DNA of 64,000 nucleotides from Herbaspirillum sp. GW103 (GCF_000261365.1 NZ_AJVC01000006.1:1-64000); one strand, 5' to 3'; positions 1-9,065 are shown, counted from the stretch's first letter. Notes: a model not told the origin generated them from the sequence alone. Program-made: numbers and translations.

Positions 1-33
1 GAACGCATCTCACGCCTATTTATGAAATGGGTT

Positions 34-615
34 CTAAAATCCCGTCCCACGCTCATCACTCCACCTGCGCACCATCCGCTGAAAGAACAGACTGTTCGGC
101 AACTGCAGGATCGTCTTCTCTTCCTGCCCCTCCTCCAGCAAGGTGGTATAGACCAGGTTGATATCCAGCACCCGCCCCTTTACGCCAGGCTTGTCACCGC
201 CTTCCAGCACCTCGATCATGTCCCCCACGCGGAACGGCCCTGTAGTAAAGATCAGGATGGCGCAAAACAGATTGGACAACACACTCCACACCGCAAAGAA
301 CGCCACCGCACCCACGGCGGCGAATCCGGTAAACGCAGACCATAGCACCGTACCGGAGACTCCCATCCGCTCCAGCGCCCACAGTACGGCACCGCCATAG
401 ATGAAAAATCCCAGCACCCGCTGCGTGAGCATGATTGCCGTAGCCGGCAAACCGTAATCGCGTTCGACCCTCGCGATGAGGCGCCTGGCCACCCGCATGA
501 TCGCCAGCGCCAGCAGAAAAATCAGCACCACCTCCGTCACCGGCACCAGCACGTCGAACCAGTCAGCCACCCATTGCGGCAAATTATCGTGGATGGATTG
601 CAAAACTCTGTTCAT
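34..615 (-). CDS. MscS-family mechanosensitive channel-like protein, short form
   Basis: The 193-residue protein has an N-terminal membrane segment (about residues 23-45), a second near 68-85 and the MscS pore-helix region near 90-125, rich in Gly, Ala and Phe. A short beta domain follows (FRVGDMIEVLEG, then GRVLDINL), ending with the family's LPNS motif near residue 173. This is the minimal MscS core without the large C-terminal alpha/beta vestibule, so it is shorter than E. coli MscS (286 residues). Members sit in the inner membrane and release solutes on hypo-osmotic shock. The start is an ATG preceded by GAGGAA. It stands alone, facing away from the next gene. Family assignment is confident; channel activity of so short a form is inferred. 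Confidence 0.85.
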   Translation of the reverse strand: MNRVLQSIHDNLPQWVADWFDVLVPVTEVVLIFLLALAIMRVARRLIARVERDYGLPATAIMLTQRVLGFFIYGGAVLWALERMGVSGTVLWSAFTGFAAVGAVAFFAVWSVLSNLFCAILIFTTGPFRVGDMIEVLEGGDKPGVKGRVLDINLVYTTLLEEGQEEKTILQLPNSLFFQRMVRRWSDERGTGF

Positions 616-979
616 TCAATTCCTCTTGAAAATCATTTGCACAGGCCTTTCCTGCTCGCCAGCGACACCGCGCACACAGAAAAAGTGCCGCAAAATCCTG
701 ACGTACGATAACACCACAGAAACAGCGTCACGCACTCGCGCAAGGGCAGGCAGAACTTCCGGATGACACTGACTTATAGCATCAGCAGTCAAACTTATCG
801 AGTCATCAGCCCAGCTTATTACTGGAATATGGATAGTCTATTTGCATTGCCTTGACGCTTCTCTCTAGGATCCGATCCTGAAGTAGCTCACGGCGGACCG
901 GCTGCTCTTCAAACCAACGCCGCACACCGTCTGCCAGCAGAGTTTTCCACAAGGACCAAGCATCCACGAAAGAGGCACG
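616..979. other. Intergenic region between divergent genes, no gene seen
   Basis: About 360 bases separate the MscS-like gene (minus) from the oxidoreductase gene (plus). Open frames here are short, lack ribosome-binding sites and resemble no family. It presumably holds both promoters, but no clear -35/-10 pair could be assigned. Confidence 0.5.
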
Positions 980-1909
980 ATGAATACGAAGGCAATCCGC
1001 TATCACCAATACGGCCCCCCGGAAGTCATGGTTCTGGAAACCATCGAGGCGCCCGCCCTGACCTCAGGCCAGGTCCGTGTCCGCCTGTGCGCGGCGGGAG
1101 TCGCTCCTCTGGATACCAAACTCAGAGCTGGTCTGCTTGAACGCCACGTACCACTCAGACTACCCAAGGTCCCCGGCCGCGACGGTGCGGGCGTGATCGT
1201 CGAATCCAGCGCCGAGGGTCTCCAAGTCGGCGACGCCGTCTGCGTAATCGCCGACATGTTCGGCCAGGGCACCTACGCCGACAGCATCGTCCTGCCGGCA
1301 GCGCGCGTGGTCGCGCAGCCCGCCTCGCTGTCAAACCGACAGGCAGCGGCGCTGTTGCAGCCCGGCGCAAGCGCCTGGATTCCCATGGTCAGAACAGCAC
1401 AGGTATCCAGCGGCATGAAGATACTGGTACACGCCGGTTCCGGCGCAGTAGGCAGCCTGATGATCCGGCTGGCGGTGCACCTGGGCGCCGAGGTCTGGGC
1501 AACCTGCAGCAGTGCCAACCGGGATGCCGTGCTGGCATTGGGTGCGACCGGGGTCGTCGCCCATGACAAGGAGGATTTCTCGACATTGCGCGGGTTCGAT
1601 GTCGTCTTCGACCTGGTGGGCGCAGACACCCACGACCGTTCCTATCCCGTCCTCAAACCCGGGGGCCAGCTGGTCTGGCTGGTCGCTGCCCCGATCCGGG
1701 AACGCGGGGACGAATTCAAGGTACGTGTGATCCGCTCGATCATCGATGACGATCCGGAGTGCCTGCGACAGGTCGCGCTGCTGGCGCAACAACAAGTGCT
1801 GGTACCCGCGGTCGGTCAGTGCTTCCCCCTCGCAGAGGCTGCCTTCGCGCACGCGCTGCTGGAGTCCGGCAAGGCGCCGCGCGGAAGGATCGTGCTCGAT
1901 ATCGCGTAA
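980..1909 (+). CDS. Zinc-independent MDR-family quinone oxidoreductase / alcohol dehydrogenase
   Basis: This 309-residue medium-chain dehydrogenase/reductase begins with the GroES-like fold (RYHQYGPPEVM, VPGRDGAGVIVE near residue 66). A Rossmann domain follows with the nucleotide motif HAGSGAVGSLMIRLA near residues 151-165. The catalytic-zinc Cys and His ligands of alcohol dehydrogenases are absent, so the protein belongs with NADPH:quinone oxidoreductases (QOR/zeta-crystallin-like), which reduce quinones or enones in the cytoplasm. Length is normal for the family. It is monocistronic, convergent with the carboxymuconolactone decarboxylase-like gene downstream. The substrate cannot be told from sequence. 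Confidence 0.85.
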   Translation: MNTKAIRYHQYGPPEVMVLETIEAPALTSGQVRVRLCAAGVAPLDTKLRAGLLERHVPLRLPKVPGRDGAGVIVESSAEGLQVGDAVCVIADMFGQGTYADSIVLPAARVVAQPASLSNRQAAALLQPGASAWIPMVRTAQVSSGMKILVHAGSGAVGSLMIRLAVHLGAEVWATCSSANRDAVLALGATGVVAHDKEDFSTLRGFDVVFDLVGADTHDRSYPVLKPGGQLVWLVAAPIRERGDEFKVRVIRSIIDDDPECLRQVALLAQQQVLVPAVGQCFPLAEAAFAHALLESGKAPRGRIVLDIA

Positions 1910-1951
1910 GCCTGGCCGGCGGCATGCCACTGCCAGACACACACCCGACAT

Positions 1952-2539
1952 TCACTCCGCTGCGCTGCCGGCGGGTTCATCAAAGGGCAGCGGTGCTTGT
2001 CCATGGCGCACATGGAAGACGTTCAGCGTCATGGCCACCAGAGAATAGTAGCCCAGCAGTCCCACAAGATTGACCAGCACCTCGATACCGAAGCGTTCTT
2101 GCGCCTCCCGATACAAGGGCTCGGAAATACGTCTGTTCTCGTAAAGTTCTTCCACGAATTCCCAGATCATCTGTTCGTCGCGCGCCTCAAAGGCAGGGGG
2201 CCTGCCCAGTCGAACCCGCTCGACATTGTCCGCGTCCAGCCCGGCCTCGATGGCAATGGGATAGTGAATCTGCCACTCCGCCTGAGCTTGCCATTTCGCG
2301 GCCGTGCAGAGAATGGCCAGCTCCGACAGTCGCAACGGCAGCTGCGTGTGATAACGGCAGAATGCGCCCAGCTTCTGGGCAGGCTGCGCCAGTTCGGGAC
2401 TGTGGATCCAGGACAGGAAGGGACCGGCCAGGTTGCCACGCGGGCCCTTCAGGATATCGTCCAGGACTTCCTTTTGTGCGGGGGTGGCGGTGGCGATGTC
2501 GACCACCGGCAGGCGCGGCTTGCTCTCGTGTTGCTGCAT
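1952..2539 (-). CDS. Carboxymuconolactone decarboxylase family protein
   Basis: This 195-residue protein has the CMD/AhpD fold signature: a helix with ELAILCTAAKWQAQAEWQIH near residues 75-95, holding the family's conserved acidic and His positions, then an AGLD..NVERVRLG segment. The CxxC pair of AhpD peroxidases is not present, so a decarboxylase- or isomerase-type role is more likely than peroxidase. The open frame continues 31 codons upstream, but the ATG at 2539 has an AAGGAA ribosome-binding site and fits the family start. A terminator lies between this gene and the operon upstream, so it is probably transcribed separately. Its true substrate is unknown. Confidence 0.8.
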   Translation of the reverse strand: MQQHESKPRLPVVDIATATPAQKEVLDDILKGPRGNLAGPFLSWIHSPELAQPAQKLGAFCRYHTQLPLRLSELAILCTAAKWQAQAEWQIHYPIAIEAGLDADNVERVRLGRPPAFEARDEQMIWEFVEELYENRRISEPLYREAQERFGIEVLVNLVGLLGYYSLVAMTLNVFHVRHGQAPLPFDEPAGSAAE

Positions 2540-2732
2540 GGGATTCCTTGTCAGAGTCAGAGGCGGGCATGTGAAGACCGTGCGTGATATTGCCCGATCC
2601 AGACGCCCCAACGCAACCTTGCCCGAAGACAAAGATGAATGCGCTCCTCGCCGCAGGCTTCGGGCACCGACAGGTGACAGCCATCATCACATCTGCGACG
2701 CCCGCGTTCTGCTGTTGCAGACAGCCCGAACG

Positions 2733-2763
2733 AAAAGAGCCGCCTGCAAATGCGGGCGGCTCT
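2733..2763 (-). terminator. Intrinsic terminator of the lactone/hydroxyacid operon
   Basis: On the minus strand an inverted repeat (AGAGCCGCC..GGCGGCTCT, about 13 paired bases with one mismatch) is followed by TTTT, about 30 bases after the stop codon of the MFS gene ending at 2792. It separates that operon from the gene downstream. Confidence 0.7.
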
Positions 2764-2791
2764 CATGTACTCCATCACGCTTGCGTCAGGC

Positions 2792-4114
2792 TCAGCGCAC
2801 CGCTTCCTTCAGGGCACCCGTACCTGCCGCGCGCGACTTGCGCGACAACACCAGCAGGATGGCCACGCTCACCACCGACAGACCTACCATCGGCAGCAAG
2901 GCCATGGCATAACTGCCGGTGGCAGATTTGACCCAGCCGTAGACGTTGACCATCACGCCGCCGCCGATCAGATTGGACACCGCATTGATACCCGCCAGGC
3001 CGGCTGCGGCCGAGCCCGTGGCCAACCAGCTGGACGCCATGGCCCAGAACGGTCCCTTGAACGAGTAGGCGCCAATGAGCACCATGGTCAGCAACAGCAC
3101 CACTGGCACCAACGTATGGGCCAGCGTAGCCAGTGCCAGACCACTGCCGATCAGGATCAGCGGAACGGCGGTATGCCAGCGACGTTCGCCAGTACGGTCG
3201 GAATGACGACCCCACCACACCATCAGCACCGAAGCGATCAGGTAGGGAATCGAATTGACCAGCCCGGTCTGCATCACTGTCAGGCCGAAGGACCTGAGCA
3301 ACTGAGGCTGCCATACGTTCAAGACCGAACCGGCCGCCGAGGCGCAGGCGCACACCAGCGCCATGCCCCATACATGCGGCTGGCTGAACAGCTTCCACAA
3401 GGGGATATGCTGCTTGGCGGCACGGCTGGCGGCCTCACGGTTCATGGTCGCGACCAGCCACTGGCGCTGTTGCTCATTGAGCCAGCGAGCCTGGTCGGGA
3501 CGATCCGTCAGGAAGGACAGACACACCAGTCCCAGCAACACCGTCGGCAGGCCCTCCAGCACGAACAGCCAGTGCCAGCCCCGCAATCCGCCGATACCAT
3601 CCATCTGTAGCAGCAGCGCCGAGACCGGCGAGGCCACGAAGCTGGCCGCCGGAATGGCCACCATGAACAGCGCCACGATACGGGCACGATAGGCCGAAGG
3701 CACCCAGTAAGTCAGGTACAGCACCACACCGGGGAAGAATCCGGCCTCCGCTGCCCCCAGGATGAAGCGCACGAAATACAACGACGTCGGCCCCTGCACC
3801 AGCGCCGTACTGGCCGAGATCAGGCCCCAGCTGATCATGATGCGGGCCAGCCACTTGCGTGCGCCGAACTTCTGCAGTGCCAGGTTGCTGGGCACTTCAA
3901 AGATGAAGTAGGCGATGAAGAAAAGGCTGCTGGCAAAGCCGAACATCTTGGGTGACAGACCGATATCCTGGTTCATCTGCAAGGCCGCCATACCGATGTT
4001 GCCACGGTCGATGAAGGCAAACAGGTAACACAGCATCAGGAAGGGCAACAGGCGCCAGGTCACCTTGCGTACGGTCTCGCTCTCGAGCCGCTTTTCGTCT
4101 TGGATTGTCTCCAT
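2792..4114 (-). CDS. MFS transporter, ACS (anion:cation symporter) family
   Basis: The 440-residue inner-membrane carrier has about 12 hydrophobic segments. It shows the ACS-family pattern near the N terminus (LPFLMLCYLFAFIDRGNIG, residues about 24-42) and the RFGAR-like loop after helix 2 (LQKFGARKWLARIM). Relatives (phthalate, tartrate, galactarate and glucarate permeases) import organic acids with protons. It is the last gene of the operon running from 9065, 60 bases after the 2-hydroxyacid dehydrogenase gene, so it probably brings in an acid used by that pathway. An ATG at 4168 is in frame, but the ATG at 4114 fits the family better. Confidence 0.9.
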   Translation of the reverse strand: METIQDEKRLESETVRKVTWRLLPFLMLCYLFAFIDRGNIGMAALQMNQDIGLSPKMFGFASSLFFIAYFIFEVPSNLALQKFGARKWLARIMISWGLISASTALVQGPTSLYFVRFILGAAEAGFFPGVVLYLTYWVPSAYRARIVALFMVAIPAASFVASPVSALLLQMDGIGGLRGWHWLFVLEGLPTVLLGLVCLSFLTDRPDQARWLNEQQRQWLVATMNREAASRAAKQHIPLWKLFSQPHVWGMALVCACASAAGSVLNVWQPQLLRSFGLTVMQTGLVNSIPYLIASVLMVWWGRHSDRTGERRWHTAVPLILIGSGLALATLAHTLVPVVLLLTMVLIGAYSFKGPFWAMASSWLATGSAAAGLAGINAVSNLIGGGVMVNVYGWVKSATGSYAMALLPMVGLSVVSVAILLVLSRKSRAAGTGALKEAVR

Positions 4115-4174
4115 GTCTCTCTCTCGGAAGTCGGGTGCCGCCTGTGTCGGCGGCTGGCCCAGGGTCATTATGGA

Positions 4175-5116
4175 TCAGGCGGCAACCGCCTGAGCGTTCA
4201 GGATGGCCAGCACGTTACTGGCCGCACCGGTGCCCATGGCGATATAGGCATCTGCGGTCACGCCGCCGATGTGCGGGCTGAGGATGGTATTGCCGACGTT
4301 TTGCAGGGGATGCGGTGCAGTGAATGGTTCTTTTTCGAAACTATCCAGTCCGGCCGCGCGCAGCCTGCCCGAAGCCAGTGCGGCAATGAGCGCCTGTTCA
4401 TCGATCAGCCCGCCACGGGCCGTATTGACGAGGATGCTGCCATCCTTCATGCAGGCCAGCGACTGCGCGTTGATCATGTGCTTGTTCTCGGGCGTGAGCG
4501 GGCAATGCAGCGAGACCACGTCAGACTGCGCAAGGAGCGTATCGAGATCGACCAGCTGTACGCCTTGCGGGGCCTGAGTGGCATACGGATCATGGGCCAG
4601 CACCGGCATTTCCAGCGCAGCTGCAACGGCTGCCACGCGACGACCGATCGCGCCCAGGCCCACCAGTCCAAGGGTGCGCCCGCGCAGCTCCACACTCTTG
4701 TGGGTGGATTTGTCCCAGTGCCCTTCCCGCATGCGCTGGTCCAGCCCCACCACGCTCTTGGCGCAGGCCATGATGAGTGCCCAGGTGTGCTCGGCCACGG
4801 CCGGGGCATTGGCGCCCGCCGCTGCCTTGACGGCAATGCCGCGCTGCTGCGCCGCCTGGCTGTCGATGGAATCGATGCCCGTGCCATGCTTGGAAATGAC
4901 GCGCAAGCCTGGAGCCGCATCCATCACGCGGGCGCTCACGCCGCCATAACGCACGATGATGGCCACCGGCTGGTGTTGTCGGGCCAGCGCGATCAGATCA
5001 TCCTCGGTCGGCTTGGCACCGGCATAGACCAGTTGATAGTCCCGCAGCAGCTCGACCGCCTCCGCTGCCAGGTCGACACCGGTGACGATCACCACCTCCT
5101 TGTTTGCCGCGCTCAC
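4175..5116 (-). CDS. D-isomer-specific 2-hydroxyacid dehydrogenase
   Basis: This 313-residue enzyme has the split substrate domain of the family and a central NAD-binding domain with GLGAIGRRV near residues 153-161. The catalytic residues fall in the usual places: Arg in VNTARGGLIDE (about 230-240), Glu in FEKEP (about 258-262) and His in LSPHIGG (about 280). It oxidises a 2-hydroxyacid or reduces a 2-ketoacid in the cytoplasm; SerA-like relatives include glyoxylate and hydroxypyruvate reductases. Its start overlaps the end of the RraA-like aldolase gene by four bases (ATGA), so the two are translationally coupled. In context it probably reduces or forms a 2-keto acid handled by that aldolase. 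Confidence 0.9.
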   Translation of the reverse strand: MSAANKEVVIVTGVDLAAEAVELLRDYQLVYAGAKPTEDDLIALARQHQPVAIIVRYGGVSARVMDAAPGLRVISKHGTGIDSIDSQAAQQRGIAVKAAAGANAPAVAEHTWALIMACAKSVVGLDQRMREGHWDKSTHKSVELRGRTLGLVGLGAIGRRVAAVAAALEMPVLAHDPYATQAPQGVQLVDLDTLLAQSDVVSLHCPLTPENKHMINAQSLACMKDGSILVNTARGGLIDEQALIAALASGRLRAAGLDSFEKEPFTAPHPLQNVGNTILSPHIGGVTADAYIAMGTGAASNVLAILNAQAVAA

Positions 5117-5802
5117 AGCGTTTCTCCTTCTGCCAATACGCCACCCTTGCGCAGTGCGCCCTCCAGCCAGGTCGGACGCAACGGACCACCGCCACGGATC
5201 TCGGAGAGGCGCTTGGTTTCATCGGCCACCTTCTTGGCCGCAGCAGCCAGCAGAGATGCCGCTTTCTCGCGCTCGACCACTACCACGCCATCGGCATCGC
5301 CCACGATCAGGTCTCCCGGTTGCACCGCCGTGCCACCCACCGAGATCGGCCAGTTCACGCGGCCTGCAATGTTCTTGGTCGGGCCATTCGGATTGGCGCC
5401 CACGGCATAGACCGGAAAGCCGATCTCGCGCAGGGCTTCAGTGTCACGCACCGAGCCATAGATGATGATGCCGGCCAGGCCGCTGGCCTTGCACTGCGAG
5501 ACCATGATCTCGCCCATCAGCGCACAGGTCTCATCGCCCTTGCCATCGATGACCAGCACGTCGCCCGGCTTGGCGATGGCCATGGCGGCGTGGATCATGA
5601 GGTTGTCACCCGGACGGACTTCCACGGTCAGTGCCGGTCCGGCCACGCGCATGGTGGGCGACAGCGGCGCCACTCGGCTGCACAGGGTGCCGCGACGACC
5701 GGCCACATCGGCCAGGATGGAAGCAGCAAATTCCGAAGCCTGGGCCACGACGGCGGCATCGACGCGTTCGAAGTCGCGGATGAAATCAGGTTGGGAGCTC
5801 AT
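5113..5802 (-). CDS. RraA-fold HMG/CHA-type aldolase candidate
   Basis: The 229-residue protein belongs to the RraA / 4-hydroxy-4-methyl-2-oxoglutarate (HMG) / 4-carboxy-4-hydroxy-2-oxoadipate (CHA) aldolase family. It has GDVLVIDGKGD near residues 80-90 and YGSVRDTEAL near 115-124. Arg119 and Asp120 match the Arg-Asp pair that binds substrate and metal in the aldolases. E. coli RraA, the RNase E inhibitor, keeps the Arg but lacks the Asp, so an enzyme is favoured here. Such aldolases release pyruvate from branched 4-hydroxy-2-oxo acids. It is co-transcribed with lactonases, a hydroxyacid dehydrogenase and carriers, which also supports a catabolic role. The substrate is not known. Confidence 0.85.
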   Translation of the reverse strand: MSSQPDFIRDFERVDAAVVAQASEFAASILADVAGRRGTLCSRVAPLSPTMRVAGPALTVEVRPGDNLMIHAAMAIAKPGDVLVIDGKGDETCALMGEIMVSQCKASGLAGIIIYGSVRDTEALREIGFPVYAVGANPNGPTKNIAGRVNWPISVGGTAVQPGDLIVGDADGVVVVEREKAASLLAAAAKKVADETKRLSEIRGGGPLRPTWLEGALRKGGVLAEGETL

Positions 5803-5851
5803 GGTGATCCTTTGATGAAAATGAAAACGAAGACGAAGAGGAAGCCCACGC

Positions 5852-6772
5852 TCAAGCGTGGGAGTACATGGGCAGGCCGGCTACCGGCACGTCGGCGCGC
5901 AGGATGGATCCGGTCTGGGATTCGGTGATGAAGAGGCTCTTGCCATCCGGTCCGCCAAAGGCCAGGTTGGTGGTCGAAATACCGGCTGTGGAACGGATGC
6001 GCAGCAGCGGTTCGGCAAACTTCGACAGGCGCCAGATGGAGCCGAAGCCGGTATGGGCGATATAGAGACAACTCTGCGCATCCAGCGCCAGACCATCGGG
6101 CCCGGCCATACCGCCGTGCAGGTTGGCGAACACGCCGACCTTGCCGACCACACCGTTGTGATGCAGCGGGATGCGCCAGATCTGCTGCGCCCGCGTCACC
6201 GCCACCAGCAGGTGATTGAGGACCGGGTCATGGACGATGCCATTGGGACTGGGAATGGTGTTGATGAGACAGCTCAGCTGACCATCGGGCGCGAGACGGT
6301 AGACGCGACCGGTGGCGTCCTGCAATCCGGTCTGACCCTGGTCAGTGAAATAGATCTCGCCACCGGGTCCGAACACCAGATCATTGACACCCTTGAAGCC
6401 TTCCGAACCGACCGTCTCCAGCAGTGGCGTGACGCTGCCGCTGTCGGGATCGAGCTGTACCAGTCCGCGCTTGTAGTCGGTGATGACGATACGACCGGTC
6501 TTGTCGATCTTCAGGCCATTGGGCCAGCCGTCGTATTCGGTGACCAGTTCCCACTGACCATCCATGGAGATGCGGAAGATCCGGCCATAGGGAATGTCGG
6601 TGACGTACAGCCGGCCCTGGCGGTCGAAGGAAGGACCTTCGAGGAAGGAATCGATGGGCAGGCCGCCCCGGTTGGCATCACCCCAGGCGTTCTTGCGGGG
6701 CTTGCGAAAATGCTCGGGCAGGCGCGTGAAGACACCGGCCTCGATCACGGGAGGCGGGGCAAAGAAGCTCAT
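5852..6772 (-). CDS. SMP-30/gluconolactonase-family lactonase
   Basis: The 306-residue protein is a six-bladed beta-propeller of the SMP-30/gluconolactonase family. Repeating blade motifs include FLEGPSFDRQGRLYVTD (about residues 43-60), GVNDLVFGPGGEIYFTD (about 137-153) and SPNGIVHDP (about 190-198). The acidic and Asn residues in the N-terminal EGP, ND and PNG motifs are the usual divalent-metal ligands. Relatives hydrolyse sugar-acid lactones. It overlaps the upstream MFS gene by four bases (ATGA), indicating coupled translation, and precedes the RraA-like gene by about 50 bases. No signal peptide is seen, so it is probably cytoplasmic, unlike the Tat-exported lactonase-type protein of the same operon. 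Confidence 0.88.
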   Translation of the reverse strand: MSFFAPPPVIEAGVFTRLPEHFRKPRKNAWGDANRGGLPIDSFLEGPSFDRQGRLYVTDIPYGRIFRISMDGQWELVTEYDGWPNGLKIDKTGRIVITDYKRGLVQLDPDSGSVTPLLETVGSEGFKGVNDLVFGPGGEIYFTDQGQTGLQDATGRVYRLAPDGQLSCLINTIPSPNGIVHDPVLNHLLVAVTRAQQIWRIPLHHNGVVGKVGVFANLHGGMAGPDGLALDAQSCLYIAHTGFGSIWRLSKFAEPLLRIRSTAGISTTNLAFGGPDGKSLFITESQTGSILRADVPVAGLPMYSHA

Positions 6773-8106
6773 GCTGTTTCCTTGGAAGCGGGAGGAACGC
6801 GGGACGGATCACCCAGTGCCAGGGTGATGACGGCACCCAGCAGCAAGGCACCGGCCACGAAGATCAACGGATACGTAAAGCCCTGCGTGGCCTGGCGGAT
6901 GAAGCCGATCACGGACGGCCCGACGAAGCCGCCCAGGTTGCCGATGGAAACGATCAGCGCCAGGCCGCCAGCCGCCGCACGTCCGGTCAGGAAGCCCGAG
7001 GGGATGGCCCAGAAGGTCGCCTGGAAGGAGAGGATGGACGCCACCGCGATGGTAATGGCCAGCATCTTCAGCGGCGGCGTATGCAGGAAGGCCGAGATCG
7101 CCAGCGACACGGCCGCCAGCACGATGGCCCCGGCCACGAAGAACAGGCGTCGCTCGCTGCGATTGGCCAGACGCGCCCAGAGGATCATCGCCACCGCACC
7201 GACCAGGTAAGGAACGGCCGCGACCAGGCCAACCTGATGCGATGGCAGGCCGAACTCGCGGATGATCTGCGGCAGCCACAAGCCGATGCCGAGGGAACCG
7301 ATGATGCCGCAGAAGTTGGCAGCGGCCAGCGCGAACACACGCCAGTTCGTAAAGGCATCCTTGAGCTTGTTGCCATGACGGGCGGCCAGGACGTTCTGTT
7401 CGGTGGACAGGGCATTGTCCAGCCACTGCTTTTCGTCAGGGGTGAGCCAGGCAGCCTTGGACGGGCGATCCGGCAACAGGAACAGGCACAGCACGCCCAG
7501 CAGCACAGCCGGCAAGGCTTCCAGCAAGAGCAGCACCTGCCAGCCCTGATAGCCCCACATGCCGTGCAATTCCATCAGAGCGCCCGACAGCGGCGAGCCG
7601 ATGATGTTGGCGATCGGAATGCCGATCAGGAAAAAGGCCGTGGCCTTGCCGCGCCAGGCACCGGGGAACCACTGGGTGAAGTACAGGTAGATGCCCGGCG
7701 TGAATCCGGCCTCGGCCATGCCCAGCAGGAAGCGCGCCAGAGCAAAGCTCTTGGGACCGACCACGAAGGCGGTGGCCATCGAGATCAGGCCCCAGGAAAT
7801 CATGATGCGCGAGATCCACATGCGGGCGCCGAAGCGATGCAGCGCCAGGTTGCTGGGGATCTCGAAGAGAAAATAGCCGATGAAGAACAGCCCCGCCCCC
7901 AGACCGAACTGCGACGGTGTCAGGCCCAGATCCTTGTTCATGGTCAGCGCGGCGAAACCGACGTTGATGCGATCGAGGTAGCTGACCACGTAGCACAACA
8001 GAATGAAGGGAATGAGACGGCGCAACACCTTCTTCATGATGGCCTCTTCACTGACGACGGGTGTAGCCACAGCCGCTGCTGCGGGAGAGATGGAAACCTG
8101 CGACAT
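6769..8106 (-). CDS. MFS transporter, ACS family (second in operon)
   Basis: This 445-residue carrier has 12 predicted membrane helices and the ACS signature LRRLIPFILLCYVVSYLDRIN early in the protein. RFGARMWISRIMISWG follows helix 2 and LGMAEAGFTPGIYLY lies near helix 4, like 4-hydroxyphenylacetate or phthalate permeases. The open frame extends 52 codons upstream into the promoter-proximal gene, but the ATG at 8106 starts a normal family N terminus. It lies 11 bases after the amidohydrolase stop codon. With the ACS carrier ending at 2792 it gives this operon two related importers, suggesting two related acids (for example a lactone and its open form). Confidence 0.9.
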   Translation of the reverse strand: MSQVSISPAAAAVATPVVSEEAIMKKVLRRLIPFILLCYVVSYLDRINVGFAALTMNKDLGLTPSQFGLGAGLFFIGYFLFEIPSNLALHRFGARMWISRIMISWGLISMATAFVVGPKSFALARFLLGMAEAGFTPGIYLYFTQWFPGAWRGKATAFFLIGIPIANIIGSPLSGALMELHGMWGYQGWQVLLLLEALPAVLLGVLCLFLLPDRPSKAAWLTPDEKQWLDNALSTEQNVLAARHGNKLKDAFTNWRVFALAAANFCGIIGSLGIGLWLPQIIREFGLPSHQVGLVAAVPYLVGAVAMILWARLANRSERRLFFVAGAIVLAAVSLAISAFLHTPPLKMLAITIAVASILSFQATFWAIPSGFLTGRAAAGGLALIVSIGNLGGFVGPSVIGFIRQATQGFTYPLIFVAGALLLGAVITLALGDPSRVPPASKETA

Positions 8107-8117
8107 GGGCGACTCCG

Positions 8118-9065
8118 TCAGAATTGGTAAAGGCGAGTGGGGTTGTCGACCAGCACGGTACGCACCATCGCGTCCGAACCCAGCCAGGCCGTCATGACAT
8201 CGAGCAGGCGTGCATCGTCGGGCTTGTGTTGCTCGGTCGGATGCGGCCAGTCGCTGCCCCACACCAGCTGGGACGGCGCCACTTGCAGCAGGGCGCGCGC
8301 CAATGGTGCGACGTCCTCGTAATCGGGGGCGCCACGCTTGCTGTGGAGATAGGCGCCGGAGAGCTTGACGCTGGCGCGCTGCTCGCGCATCAAGCCGGTG
8401 ACGAAATCGAATACCGGATGGGTCGGGCCGGCCTGCAGGGGAATGCGGGCGAAGTGGTCGAACACCAGAGGCACCGGGAGCTTCGATAGCAGCGCACGGT
8501 TGTTCAGCAGGACCTCATTGGGCATGTTGACCTGAAGATGCCAGCCCAGCGGCGCCACACGGCGTGCCAGCGGCTCCATCATCGCAACGCTGGTGACCGA
8601 CCCCAGCGCCAGGTTGAAGCGCAGTCCGCGCACTCCGGCGTGATGCAGGCGCTGCAGTTCGGCGTCGCTGACCTGGTCATTGACCACGGCCACGCCACGG
8701 GCGACATTGCCCAGTTGTGCCAGCGCATCGAGCATGCAGCTGTTGTCCACGCCATAAGCCGAAGGGGTCACCACGACGTTGCGCGTCGTACCCAGTCGCT
8801 GTTGCAGATGACGATACATGGCCACGGTGGCCGGCGCATGCAGCAGCTTGGCGCCGGGCGCCCATGCGAAGCGCGGGTCGTAGATGTGCATGTGACAGTC
8901 GCAGGCATCGGCCGGCAGACGGCTGGCGGCGTGTTCGCTGCCGGAGGAATGGGCATAGGTTTCGGATTGCGCCAGCGTCAGCGGCAGGTATGTCGCGGCC
9001 CCGAGGCCAAGCGCGAGGTGCGCGCTGCGCCGCAGGAAATGGCGCCGGGAAGGAAAGTCTTGCAT
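8118..9065 (-). CDS. Tat-exported amidohydrolase, lactonase-like (COG3618 type)
   Basis: The 315-residue protein starts with a twin-arginine signal (SRRHFLRRS then a hydrophobic run ending near residue 35), so export of a folded, probably metal-bound enzyme is predicted. The mature part is a TIM-barrel amidohydrolase like 2-pyrone-4,6-dicarboxylate lactonase, D-galactarolactone isomerase and L-fuconolactonase. It has DACDCHMHIYDPRF near the start, VFDHFARIP in mid-protein and WGSDWPHP near residue 275. The ATG at 9065 has GGAGA upstream and is preferred to the ATG at 9080. It is the first gene of the operon. A periplasmic member of this family is unusual. Lactone hydrolysis or isomerisation outside the inner membrane is inferred. 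Confidence 0.82.
   Translation of the reverse strand: MQDFPSRRHFLRRSAHLALGLGAATYLPLTLAQSETYAHSSGSEHAASRLPADACDCHMHIYDPRFAWAPGAKLLHAPATVAMYRHLQQRLGTTRNVVVTPSAYGVDNSCMLDALAQLGNVARGVAVVNDQVSDAELQRLHHAGVRGLRFNLALGSVTSVAMMEPLARRVAPLGWHLQVNMPNEVLLNNRALLSKLPVPLVFDHFARIPLQAGPTHPVFDFVTGLMREQRASVKLSGAYLHSKRGAPDYEDVAPLARALLQVAPSQLVWGSDWPHPTEQHKPDDARLLDVMTAWLGSDAMVRTVLVDNPTRLYQF

Noticed and set aside
806-1009. A 67-codon minus-strand frame overlapping the oxidoreductase start
   Set aside because: No ribosome-binding site, no domain, and it overlaps the start of a well-supported gene.
5113-5802. RraA-like gene as the RNase E activity regulator
   Set aside because: It has the Asp next to the conserved Arg that E. 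coli RraA lacks, and sits in a catabolic operon.
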